Shown here piece after piece: positions 31,726 to 39,440 of a stretch of DNA of 41,125 nucleotides (position 1 is its first letter; the number at the start of each line of letters is the position of its first letter). Where the stretch lies: positions 1-41,125 of the forward strand of contig CALMIR010000084.1 in the NCBI GenBank assembly GCA_937864265.1, written 5' to 3'. The stretch is from an uncultured Saprospirales bacterium. Lineage in GTDB: Bacteria > Bacteroidota > Bacteroidia > Chitinophagales > Saprospiraceae. Below the pieces are notes generated by a model, which saw nothing but the letters and a program-made list of their open reading frames with translations, did not search any database and was not told the DNA's origin. Position numbers and translations under genes: made by a program.

Positions 31726-32475
31726 CTAAGAGTACCTCGGATTGTAAATGATTGGTGGCAGTGCTTTTTCTTTGGGGGGCTTTTGGCTCATTCGCTTTTT
31801 ACCAACTGGGAACAGAATTTTAAAATAGGTGCCCATGATATGGCCGCTGGGCTGTAAAATTACCTGAAAATCATTTTCAGTGATGGTTGCAGTGCCAAGG
31901 GCATCTAAATTGTACCGAAAAAAAGTGCCAAGTTCATAGGCCATTTTGAAACGCGAGCCTTTCATTTTTTGCCCAAAGCTGCGGCGAATACCGATTTCTG
32001 GCCGGATAAATGGATACCACTGCTGTTCGCCTTGTATGGTCACGCTATAGGTATCGAAAACATCCACCAGCGTTCCTCGATAACCTAATTGGACACCGCC
32101 TGATAAACGAATAAAGTTTTCATGTCCTAGGCTTTTTGATTGGTGGTAACTGATTCCCGAAGTGATTAGCGGAGAAGCAAAATCGAGTATGTAGCTATCC
32201 GTACGCCCTTTATTAGTCAGGGCATAACCCGTTATACCTAAGCCAGCTTCGACGATCCAATGTTGATGAACCCTATTAGAAAACAATACCGCAATGCCAC
32301 CAGAAGGATAAAATGTCCCTTTCCAGCGGTTTTGTACGCGGTCAAAATTTGGAAATGAATGGCCTACATCTACTGCTATGCCGATGGCATATTGATTGAT
32401 TTTGGAAAGTGATTGCGCCCAAAGCTCCATGTGGGTTTGCAGCAATAGGCATGAGCATAGGACGAACGTTTTCAT
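31726..32475 (-). CDS. Secreted protein, probably an outer-membrane beta-barrel
   Basis: The 249-aa product has a signal peptide (MKTFVLCSCLLLQTHMELWAQS) and then Gly/aromatic-rich amphipathic strands (YAIGIAVDVGHSFPNF, WIVEAGLGITGYAL, FIRLSGGVQLGYRG, FIRPEIGIRRSF, FKMAYELGTFFRYNL, GTYFKILFPVGKK), followed by a short basic, Pro-rich tail. No named family is recognised. The start is the ATG at 32475; the frame stays open to 32595 but those 40 codons come from a family B repeat and lack a signal sequence of their own. Confidence 0.72.
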   Translation of the reverse strand: MKTFVLCSCLLLQTHMELWAQSLSKINQYAIGIAVDVGHSFPNFDRVQNRWKGTFYPSGGIAVLFSNRVHQHWIVEAGLGITGYALTNKGRTDSYILDFASPLITSGISYHQSKSLGHENFIRLSGGVQLGYRGTLVDVFDTYSVTIQGEQQWYPFIRPEIGIRRSFGQKMKGSRFKMAYELGTFFRYNLDALGTATITENDFQVILQPSGHIMGTYFKILFPVGKKRMSQKPPKEKALPPIIYNPRYS

Positions 32476-32502
32476 GCTTAGGCAATTATTTTCTATCATT
32501 AC

Positions 32503-32619
32503 TAGTGTGCAAAAAATTACTTCCCGATTTATCAAAGTCCTTACCCTAGCGAACACACTTAAAATGAAACGTTTAGCCCGCCAGGGTAAGGACAAAATCG
32601 GGAAGTAAATTTTTCTGCG
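32503..32619 (+). repeat. Interspersed palindromic repeat family B, copy 2
   Basis: This copy has the same ends as 4514-4606 (TAGTGTGCAAAAA and AATTTTTCTGCG) with a longer centre. Its arms pair well: AAAAATTACTTCCCGATTT and CCTTACCCT on the left (from about 32512) against AGGGTAAGGAC and AAATCGGGAAGTAAATTTTT on the right (about 32583-32614). It lies 27 bp upstream of the start codon at 32475. Confidence 0.82.
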
Positions 32620-32740
32620 TTATAAATAGAAATGTCTCAAAAGCTTTTTTATTTCATCTTATCCTACCTGCCCTGCAATAGACTGACAAAAGTCATCAAC
32701 CGATGTGATGCTCTTCACAAAATCCATGCACGCCTGCTCC

Positions 32741-32748
32741 TAATTTTG
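32741..32748 (+). promoter_or_regulatory. Candidate -7 box for the sulfide-oxidation genes
   Basis: TAATTTTG matches TAnnTTTG exactly, 41 bp before the ATG at 32790. A transcript starting near 32755 would have a leader of about 35 nt. The longer frame that begins at 32748 would start inside this box, which supports the start at 32790. Confidence 0.45.
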
Positions 32749-32789
32749 TGTCGTTAATTGATCCTTCAACCAAAAAATATTGTATTCAC

Positions 32790-34205
32790 ATGAAAGTAGA
32801 ACAAATCTATACCGGATGCCTAGCTGAGGCCGCTTATTACATAGAAAGCAATGGAGAAGCAGCTATCATTGACCCGCTGCGCGAAATAGAGCCTTATCTG
32901 GAAAGAGCAAAAGCGGATGGCGCTCAAATCAAGTACGTGCTAGAAACCCATTTCCATGCCGACTTTGTATCCGGTCACTTGGATTTGGCTAAGAAGACGG
33001 GCGCTGCCATCGTTTTTGGCCCTACCGCAAAGCCCAATTTTGACGCTTATGTTGCCAAAGACAATGAAGTGCTGCAAGTAGGTAAAGTGACCATCACCGT
33101 GTTACACACGCCAGGCCATACGATGGAAAGCGCTACTTTCTTGTTGCGCGATGAAAACGGAAAAGACTACGCCATCTTTACTGGCGATACCCTTTTCTTG
33201 GGCGATGTGGGTCGGCCGGACTTGGCCATCAAGCAAGGTGAAATCACCCGGGAAGATCTGGCTGGCTTTTTGTTTGATAGCCTCCGCAACAAGATTATGC
33301 CTTTAGCCGATGAGGTGATCGTTTATCCAGGCCACGGATCTGGTTCTGCTTGCGGCAAAAAAATGAGCAAGGATACCTGGGGCTATTTGGGCGACCAGAA
33401 AATGTTCAACTACGCCTTGCGGGCTAATATGACCAGAGAAGAATTTGTGAAGGAAGTAACTACGGGCTTGGTGGAGCCGCCACAGTATTTCCCCAAAAAT
33501 GCGATGATGAATAAGATGGGCTACGAAAGTATCGATGTGGTTCGCGAAAGAGGCGTACAATCCCTCAGCGTACGGGCTTTTAAAGCTGCTTGGGAAGAAG
33601 AAGGCGCTATTGTGATCGATACCCGCCCGCAAACGGAATTTGTGAAGGGCTTTATTCCAGGCGCTATTTTCATTGGTATTGACAGCAGTTTTGCCCCCTG
33701 GGTAGGTGCTCTGATTACCGACTTGAAGCAGCCCATCCTTTTTGTTGCAGAAGCTGGCAGGGAATTAGAAATTGTGGATCGTCTGGCTCGCGTGGGATAC
33801 GACAACCCAATCGGCTATTTGGAAGGTGGTTTTGAAAGCTGGAAAACAACTGGAGAAGAAATAGATACAGTGGAAGAAAACACTGCTGAGCAATTTGCTG
33901 CTTTTTATCAGCCTGAGCACCAGATTAAGCTGCTGGATGTACGTAAGGCGAGCGAATACAGCGCAGAACACATCAAGGGCGCTTCCAACTTTCCGCTCGA
34001 TTTCATCAATCGCAATATGAATCAGTTGGATCGCAACCAAACATACTACTTGTACTGCGCCAGTGGATACCGCTCTGTAATAGCTGCTTCTATCCTGAAA
34101 TCCCGCGGTTTTGGGGAAGTTGTCAACATTCCTGGGGGCCTAAAAGCACTATCAGAAACAGCGCTCCAGCGCACTGATTTTGTAGAACAGGTAACAGAAC
34201 TTTAA
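32790..34205 (+). CDS. CstB-like persulfide dioxygenase with pseudo-rhodanese and rhodanese domains
   Basis: The 471-aa protein joins three domains. Residues 1-250 are an ETHE1-type metallo-beta-lactamase fold with THFHADFVSGH (H54, H56, D58), H110 and D133 in TGDTLF; H56, H110 and D133 are the expected single-iron ligands, and Phe replaces the second-metal His after HAD. Residues 260-360 are rhodanese-like, but the catalytic Cys position reads FVAEAGREL, so it is inactive. Residues 370-471 are an active rhodanese with C423 in YCASGYRS. This order matches staphylococcal CstB, which oxidises low-molecular-weight persulfides to thiosulfate. The SQR gene downstream would supply persulfide. The start is ATG 32790, not the longer frame from 32748. 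Confidence 0.9.
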   Translation: MKVEQIYTGCLAEAAYYIESNGEAAIIDPLREIEPYLERAKADGAQIKYVLETHFHADFVSGHLDLAKKTGAAIVFGPTAKPNFDAYVAKDNEVLQVGKVTITVLHTPGHTMESATFLLRDENGKDYAIFTGDTLFLGDVGRPDLAIKQGEITREDLAGFLFDSLRNKIMPLADEVIVYPGHGSGSACGKKMSKDTWGYLGDQKMFNYALRANMTREEFVKEVTTGLVEPPQYFPKNAMMNKMGYESIDVVRERGVQSLSVRAFKAAWEEEGAIVIDTRPQTEFVKGFIPGAIFIGIDSSFAPWVGALITDLKQPILFVAEAGRELEIVDRLARVGYDNPIGYLEGGFESWKTTGEEIDTVEENTAEQFAAFYQPEHQIKLLDVRKASEYSAEHIKGASNFPLDFINRNMNQLDRNQTYYLYCASGYRSVIAASILKSRGFGEVVNIPGGLKALSETALQRTDFVEQVTEL

Positions 34206-34312
34206 GCACTTCTGGCACTAACTGATTACCCGAACACAAAGGCGTTGAATACATAGTGAGTCGGGAATAGTGCCAGATATTTGAATACTAGTCGCAATTC
34301 CAAGTCGATTTT

Positions 34313-34356
34313 CAAAGGTGGCCATGATTTATTGTGGGCACCTTTGGTATTTTTTA
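34313..34356 (+). terminator. Terminator after CstB-like gene
   Basis: CAAAGGTG...CACCTTTG (from 34313, closing at 34347) with extra G-C pairs inside is followed by GTATTTTTTAC. It suggests that the DUF1641 and SQR genes have their own promoter. Confidence 0.65.
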
Positions 34357-34468
34357 CAAAAAAAACTATCTAAATTATAAAATATGAACATAGTTACATA
34401 TAATTGCATTTTGTTTCAAGCCCTATACTCCGAATAAATAGCTGGAATTTACTCAAAATACGACATAT

Positions 34469-35065
34469 ATGAGCAATAATGGAGCATCCATACATTGGCC
34501 GGATACCCCGGCAGGTCGGCAAGTGCAAGCCAAATTGAATGAAGAACGCACCCTCGAAGCCCTCCACAAACTATTGGATCGGCTAGATGCCGTTGAAAAG
34601 GCGGTCGAAAATCTATCCTCTCTGATGCAACAAGGGCCGGGCTTGATGGCTATGGGCGCGGATATGTTGGACGAGGTTTACCAAAAGGCCGATGCCAGGG
34701 GCGTCAACATAGAAGAACGCCTGAAAGTAGCCTTGCATTTGGCAGAAAAGCTGACCGATCCATACCTGGCCGAGAAAATGGATAACCTGCTCAAACTGGC
34801 CAACCAATTGCCAGGTATGGTGGGCATGACCGCCGATATGCTGGATGAAGGCATGAAAAATGCCATAGCTGGCGGCGTTGATCCCCAAGCTTTGGCGCAG
34901 TTTGCCCTTAAAACAGGACAGGCATTATCCGAGGCACAAGCAGAAACTCCCGCACAAGTGGGCGGTATATTCGGCATGCTCCGATTGCTCAAAGATCCCG
35001 ATCGACAAAGGGGCTTGGGTTTCCTGATGAATTTTGTCAAACGATTGGGCCAAAAAATCGGCTGA
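34469..35065 (+). CDS. DUF1641 domain-containing protein
   Basis: The 198-aa protein is almost all helical and carries the DUF1641 pattern: LHKLLDRLDAVEKAVENLSSLM, repeated GLMAMGADMLDEVYQKA and GMVGMTADMLDEGMKNA units, and the C-terminal GGIFGMLRLLKDPDRQRGLGFLMNFVK. DUF1641 genes often neighbour sulfide:quinone oxidoreductase or formate dehydrogenase genes; the SQR gene follows by 67 bp here. Its role may be to assist or tether the oxidoreductase; that is inference. The two Met-rich repeats within the protein look like an internal duplication. Confidence 0.88.
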   Translation: MSNNGASIHWPDTPAGRQVQAKLNEERTLEALHKLLDRLDAVEKAVENLSSLMQQGPGLMAMGADMLDEVYQKADARGVNIEERLKVALHLAEKLTDPYLAEKMDNLLKLANQLPGMVGMTADMLDEGMKNAIAGGVDPQALAQFALKTGQALSEAQAETPAQVGGIFGMLRLLKDPDRQRGLGFLMNFVKRLGQKIG

Positions 35066-35132
35066 AATGCGAACGGCCTTTTCGCACACCTTTCTCTAAC
35101 ATCTAAACGTCTAACATCTAATAACTATTCCG

Positions 35133-36326
35133 ATGACACACCACGAAGTACTGATAGTTGGCGGCGGCACAGCCGGATTGACCGTAGGCGCTATGCTGCT
35201 GAATAAGCCCAATGCTCCTGCCGTAAGTATTATTGACCCCAGTGAAAAACACTATTACCAGCCTATCTGGACGCTGGTCGGCGCTGGCGTATTCCCAAAA
35301 GAAATATCTGAGCGCAACCAGGCCGATTACATACCGGCTGGCGCCAATTGGATAAAAAATAAGGTAACCGCATTTGACCCCGACAATAATAGCTTAACGC
35401 TGGATAATGGCGATACCCATACCTACGATGTATTGGTGGTAGCTGCGGGCATTCAAATTGATTGGGGCAAAATACCTGGGCTGAAGGAAAGCGTGGGCAG
35501 GGCTGGAACGGGCGTGTGCAGCAATTATGACTACCATAGTGTAGAAAGCACATTTGAAAACATCAAATCACTCAAGCGCGGCACTGCCATTTTTACAGAG
35601 CCTAGTACGCCCATCAAGTGCGGCGGCGCTCCGCAAAAAATCACGTATCTGGCCTGCGACTACTGGCGGCGACACGGGGTGCGCAATCACATCGATGTGA
35701 AGTTTTGCAAAGGCGGCAAAGGCATTTTTGCAGTTAAAAAATACGCGGATGCCCTGTATAAAGTGATCGAGCGGAATAATATCAATACATACTGGGATCA
35801 CAACTTGGTGGCGCTGCGTCCCGACAAAAAAGAAGCCGTGTTCCAGCACCTGGAGACCAACGAAGAAATCGTGATGAACTACGACATGATCCACGTCACG
35901 CCGCCGCAAAGCTCCCCGGATGTTATTAAAAACAGTCCCTTGGCCGCCGCTACCGGCTGGGTTGATGTGAATAAAGATACGACCCAACACGTCCGCTACC
36001 CCAACGTATTTTCACTGGGTGATTGCAGCAGTTTGCCCACCTCGAAAACAGGGGCGGCTATTCGCAAACAAGCACCTGTTACAACGGAAAACATCCTGGC
36101 TTACCTGGCTGGAGCCGCTTTGCCCAAAGCATACGATGGCTATACCTCTTGTCCATTGGTGACGGGTTATGGCAGCTTGATTCTGGCGGAATTTGACTAC
36201 GACAAACAGCCCATGGAAAGCTTCCCCTTCAATCAGGCGGAAGAGCGTTATAGTATGTACGCCCTGAAGGCTTATGGTTTGCCGCAAATGTACTGGCACG
36301 GTATGTTAAAAGGCCGGGAATTTTAG
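35133..36326 (+). CDS. sqr: Sulfide:quinone oxidoreductase, type II-like
   Basis: The 397-aa flavoprotein oxidises sulfide and passes electrons to quinone. The FAD motif VGGGTAGLTVG is at residues 9-19. Probable redox cysteines are C163 (IKCGGAPQK) and C340 (YTSCPLVTGYG), 177 apart, nearly the same spacing as Cys201/Cys379 of human SQOR. C129 and C175 are further cysteines. The NVFSLGDCSSLPTSKTGAAI segment binds the flavin. Human-like type II enzymes hand persulfide to a thiol acceptor, which the CstB-like dioxygenase could then use. It lacks a long C-terminal membrane tail, so it is probably a peripheral inner-membrane protein. Confidence 0.95.
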   Translation: MTHHEVLIVGGGTAGLTVGAMLLNKPNAPAVSIIDPSEKHYYQPIWTLVGAGVFPKEISERNQADYIPAGANWIKNKVTAFDPDNNSLTLDNGDTHTYDVLVVAAGIQIDWGKIPGLKESVGRAGTGVCSNYDYHSVESTFENIKSLKRGTAIFTEPSTPIKCGGAPQKITYLACDYWRRHGVRNHIDVKFCKGGKGIFAVKKYADALYKVIERNNINTYWDHNLVALRPDKKEAVFQHLETNEEIVMNYDMIHVTPPQSSPDVIKNSPLAAATGWVDVNKDTTQHVRYPNVFSLGDCSSLPTSKTGAAIRKQAPVTTENILAYLAGAALPKAYDGYTSCPLVTGYGSLILAEFDYDKQPMESFPFNQAEERYSMYALKAYGLPQMYWHGMLKGREF

Positions 36327-36477
36327 CGTATAATGCCGTTTTGCAAACGGATTAGCAAAAAATGTAATTGGTTTTTGCTCCAAAAGTCCTATCTTGCCAT
36401 CCCGTTATCGGAATGACCCAATATCGTATTGGGAACTTCTAATAGGGATCATAAGTTTTATCATCAAAAATTAAACT

Positions 36478-37284
36478 ATGAAAAAACTTTTACTGACATT
36501 TTTGGGGTTTGCTTTATTTCAAAGTATCCAGGCTCAAACAACTTGTATGCCTGACGAAACCGTACCCGATACGGCCATTGTATCGCCGCTGCCTTATTCT
36601 GAAGTGCGTCCGGATGGTGGTATTCAGGATACAGCTTGCGTAGGCAGTGCTTATGAGTACGTTTTTACCTTCAATATCCCGGAGGTTTACACGACTGATT
36701 TTGGCGATATTCCGCTGTTATCTGTGGATGTAGCGCCTGAGGCAGGCATATCGAACCTGCCAGCATCTTTCGACTATGTTTGCAACCCGCCCAACTGTAT
36801 TTTTCCTAAGGAAACAAAGGGTTGTATTGTTATTTATGGCACCGCTGAGGCCGGACAGGAAGGCCAATATGACTTGACGGTTTTTGCGACCGTCCGCACA
36901 GGTATCATTGACCCGGTACTGAGTGTACCTGCCGATTTGGAAGCAGGCAGCCACTATTACCTGTTTGTAAAGCCAGAGGGCTTTGAAAACTGCCAAATGT
37001 CCAGCACGCAGGAAAGCTTTGCCAGCAATTTCAGCATCCGCAACCAACCCAACCCATTCCGCGATTTCACCACCATCGTTTTGAATTCAAAAGTTTCCGG
37101 CGATTTTGATTTTGTGGTAACGGATCTTTTTGGAAAAGTGGTTTACCGGAGCCAGTATCAGGTATTACCCGGTGAGCAAAGCATCGAGTTCGACGGCAGT
37201 CGCTTGCCAGATGGTTTTTACCTTTATACTTTTAGCAATGGCCGGGAGGCGGTAACCCGCAAAATGGTCATTAGCAAGCGCTGA
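36478..37284 (+). CDS. T9SS type A sorting domain-containing secreted protein
   Basis: The 268-aa protein has a signal peptide (MKKLLLTFLGFALFQSIQAQ), a middle beta-domain with several Cys (YVCNPPNCIF, TKGCIVIYGTAEAGQ) and a C-terminal T9SS signal (NQPNPFRDFTTIVLN... LFGKVVYRS... LPDGFYLYTF... KMVISKR). The middle domain resembles putative-Ig (He_PIG-like) modules by its NLPxxF...GCxxIxGT...GxYDLTV pattern. It is expected on the cell surface or outside the cell. The next gene encodes a longer relative of the same domain. Function is unknown. Confidence 0.85.
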   Translation: MKKLLLTFLGFALFQSIQAQTTCMPDETVPDTAIVSPLPYSEVRPDGGIQDTACVGSAYEYVFTFNIPEVYTTDFGDIPLLSVDVAPEAGISNLPASFDYVCNPPNCIFPKETKGCIVIYGTAEAGQEGQYDLTVFATVRTGIIDPVLSVPADLEAGSHYYLFVKPEGFENCQMSSTQESFASNFSIRNQPNPFRDFTTIVLNSKVSGDFDFVVTDLFGKVVYRSQYQVLPGEQSIEFDGSRLPDGFYLYTFSNGREAVTRKMVISKR

Positions 37285-37362
37285 TGTTAGTCGGCTATTT
37301 ACGCTATTCTTCTGCAAACCCTATCTGAGATATACCCATCCCTAAAGCAATATATCATTTAA

Positions 37363-37390
37363 CCGTCCTGTGTCATGCGGCACAGGACGG
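37363..37390 (+). terminator. Hairpin after the first T9SS gene
   Basis: CCGTCCTGTG (37363-37372) is fully complementary to CACAGGACGG (37381-37390), a 10-bp stem with an 8-nt loop. It is followed by TATCTATTTTC, a weak T-rich tract, and lies 34 bp before the next ATG. Confidence 0.55.
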
Positions 37391-37423
37391 TATCTATTTT
37401 CTACCTTTTAAAATGATAGCGAC

Positions 37424-39232
37424 ATGAAAAACCTATTGCTTGGGTATCTTTTCTTTTTTTCCCTGTTGAGCTTACACACCAAAGCACAAAACGGCTGTCC
37501 TGGCTGCTTGGTAAATTTACCTACTGGCTTGGCCGCCGATACCGTTTATTTGTCTGGCGCATCGGATGGGCAAGTCGGCCAATACTACGATGCGGATATG
37601 AGCTTCCGCATGCCCATGACGACTACCCCGGTAGCTGCTACCGACCCAGAGGTATTGCCCGGGTTGACCATTGATGAAATTGAAATCGTATCCGTTTCCA
37701 ACCTGCCTCCAGGTCTGAGTTGGGAGCCGAATCAAACGACTTTTGATCCGGCGGTACAAACCGATGGCTGTGGCAAAATTTGCGGCACACCGCTCTTGCC
37801 TGGCTATTACGAGGTAAACGTCATCGTTCAGGTACAAATCTTTATTCTGAGTGAAACCAGTTCTTTTTCTTTTCCCATTCACATCTTGCCTGGCTCTAGT
37901 ATTACGGAAGGTTTTACGGCGGAAAATACCACCGGCTGCGGCAGTGTGATTACGCAATTCATCAACAACGTGCCTTCCAATGGCCAATCGGGTTTTTCCT
38001 ACCTTTGGGTGTTCGGCAACGGCAATGCATCATTGGACGAAAACCCACCAGCCCAAACGTATAACCAGCCCGGCGAATACACCGTCTCCTACCAAGCCGT
38101 CATTGATACCAGCGACTATATTTTGACACAAGTCGTAGTGGAAGCCGTGGGCTGTGGCGATTTACTAGGCGGTGCACCCGACCTGCGCGTAGAGATTTTT
38201 AATCCAGATGGAAGCCTGTATTTTGTCAGCAATGAAGTTCAAAACGCTTCTACGCCCCTGTCTTACAACTTTGCCTTGCCCATCGGCCCGGGCAATTACA
38301 GCATGAAAGTGGTGGACGAAGACGGCGGCATAGAAGGGGGCGACGATATTTGTGGTACCATCAATTTCACCCAAAACTCTAATGGCGAATTCATCAATGG
38401 CGATCTGCGCCTCAATATGACCATTTTGCATCCGGTGGATACGATTTTGTCGAGCGATACCATTCATGTTTACGAACAGCCGACTACGCCGCTATTGTCC
38501 GCTGCGGTGGTGCCCCCGCTTTGCGAAGGCGAGGAGGTGTTTCTTTCTACCAATTATGCCAACAACCTGATTTGGTACCGCGATAGCATGCCTTTATTGG
38601 AGAATACCCAAAGCATTTTGACCACGGAGAGTGGCCAATATTGGGTTAGTTATACTTCCCCGGATGGCTGTACGGCTGTTTCGGAGGTGTTTGATCTGGT
38701 CTTTAGCCCTGTTCCAGCTTCGCCAGTGTTCCTGAATTTTGATAACTTGCTGGCCTTATTCGATCCGGGTACTTTGCCCGATCAATACAGTTTGCAGTGG
38801 TATTGGAACAGCATACCGATAGCAGATGCTAATATCGAAGTCTATTGCATAGATATGGACGGGGTTTATACCCTGGAAATCACTGACCTGAACGGCGGCT
38901 GCCAAAATGAGTACAGCCTGGAGGCCGCCTACAACGCAGCTTTCCCCAACTGCATGCCTGTGTCGGTGGAGGAAGAGCAGATACAGAACGCCTGGAGGGT
39001 ATTCCCCAATCCCGCTACCGATGTTGTATTTTTGGAGGGGGCATTTGTTGGGGAAGTGTTGCAATTGCAGTTGTTGCACATCTCCGGCCAGATGTTGGAA
39101 CAAATGAACTTGAGGGCTACTGGCGAGCCGATCGCGATAGACATGAGCCGCTACCCGGCAGGAACTTACCTGCTCCGCTGGCAGAGCGATTCGGGGCGTA
39201 GCGCTGCCCAATTGCTTGAAAAAACGCTGTAG
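37424..39232 (+). CDS. T9SS type A sorting domain-containing protein with PKD and Ig-like domains
   Basis: The 602-aa protein has a signal peptide (MKNLLLGYLFFFSLLSLHTKAQ), a first domain (about 25-155) with SNLPPGLSW... GCGKICGTPLLPGYYEVNVIV typical of putative-Ig modules, a PKD-like domain (about 165-240: SYLWVFGNGNAS... QTYNQPGEYTVSY), an Ig-like segment rich in Cys pairs (CEGEEVFLS... GQYWVSYTSPDGC) and a C-terminal T9SS signal (AWRVFPNPATDVVFLEG... LLRWQSDSG... LLEKTL). It should be exported and anchored at the surface. The first domain is clearly related to that of the preceding gene. The role may be adhesion, which is inference. Confidence 0.87.
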   Translation: MKNLLLGYLFFFSLLSLHTKAQNGCPGCLVNLPTGLAADTVYLSGASDGQVGQYYDADMSFRMPMTTTPVAATDPEVLPGLTIDEIEIVSVSNLPPGLSWEPNQTTFDPAVQTDGCGKICGTPLLPGYYEVNVIVQVQIFILSETSSFSFPIHILPGSSITEGFTAENTTGCGSVITQFINNVPSNGQSGFSYLWVFGNGNASLDENPPAQTYNQPGEYTVSYQAVIDTSDYILTQVVVEAVGCGDLLGGAPDLRVEIFNPDGSLYFVSNEVQNASTPLSYNFALPIGPGNYSMKVVDEDGGIEGGDDICGTINFTQNSNGEFINGDLRLNMTILHPVDTILSSDTIHVYEQPTTPLLSAAVVPPLCEGEEVFLSTNYANNLIWYRDSMPLLENTQSILTTESGQYWVSYTSPDGCTAVSEVFDLVFSPVPASPVFLNFDNLLALFDPGTLPDQYSLQWYWNSIPIADANIEVYCIDMDGVYTLEITDLNGGCQNEYSLEAAYNAAFPNCMPVSVEEEQIQNAWRVFPNPATDVVFLEGAFVGEVLQLQLLHISGQMLEQMNLRATGEPIAIDMSRYPAGTYLLRWQSDSGRSAAQLLEKTL

Positions 39233-39244
39233 GGGCGAGTGTAT

Positions 39245-39349
39245 TGCTTCCCGATTTTGCAGTGCTCCATAGGAACGGAATGACAAATCACGTGGAGCTG
39301 GCAAGCCATCTTTAGCGGGTCACTTCGAGTGCCCCGCTAAATTGTGGAA
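39245..39349 (-). repeat. Interspersed repeat family A, copy 2
   Basis: This 105-bp copy is inverted relative to 75-179 and differs from it at four positions. It holds the same TAGCGGG/CCCGCTA hairpin and the same TTCCCGATTTT end, and lies between the T9SS gene and pepT. Confidence 0.85.
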
Positions 39350-39440
39350 CTTTGTGGGACAAAGCAGCTTGATTTTTCTATTGAACTGGCAGTAAAATCA
39401 AGCCATTATCAACAAAAAATAAACTATAATCTACTTACTC

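Larger units (their letters stand above)
32476..32789. other. Divergent promoter region carrying a repeat
   Basis: This 314-bp gap between two divergent starts holds repeat copy B2 (32503-32619) next to the minus-strand gene and a TAATTTTG box (32741-32748) next to the plus-strand gene. I saw no further gene. Confidence 0.6.

Noticed and set aside
32476-32595. N-terminal extension of the secreted barrel gene
   Set aside because: The extra codons come from repeat copy B2 and would bury the signal peptide that starts at 32475.
34230-34236. Fourth CCGAACA copy after the CstB-like gene
   Set aside because: It lacks the A/T tract and the following CG, and does not sit at a similar distance before a gene; a 7-mer of this kind is expected several times by chance in 41 kb.
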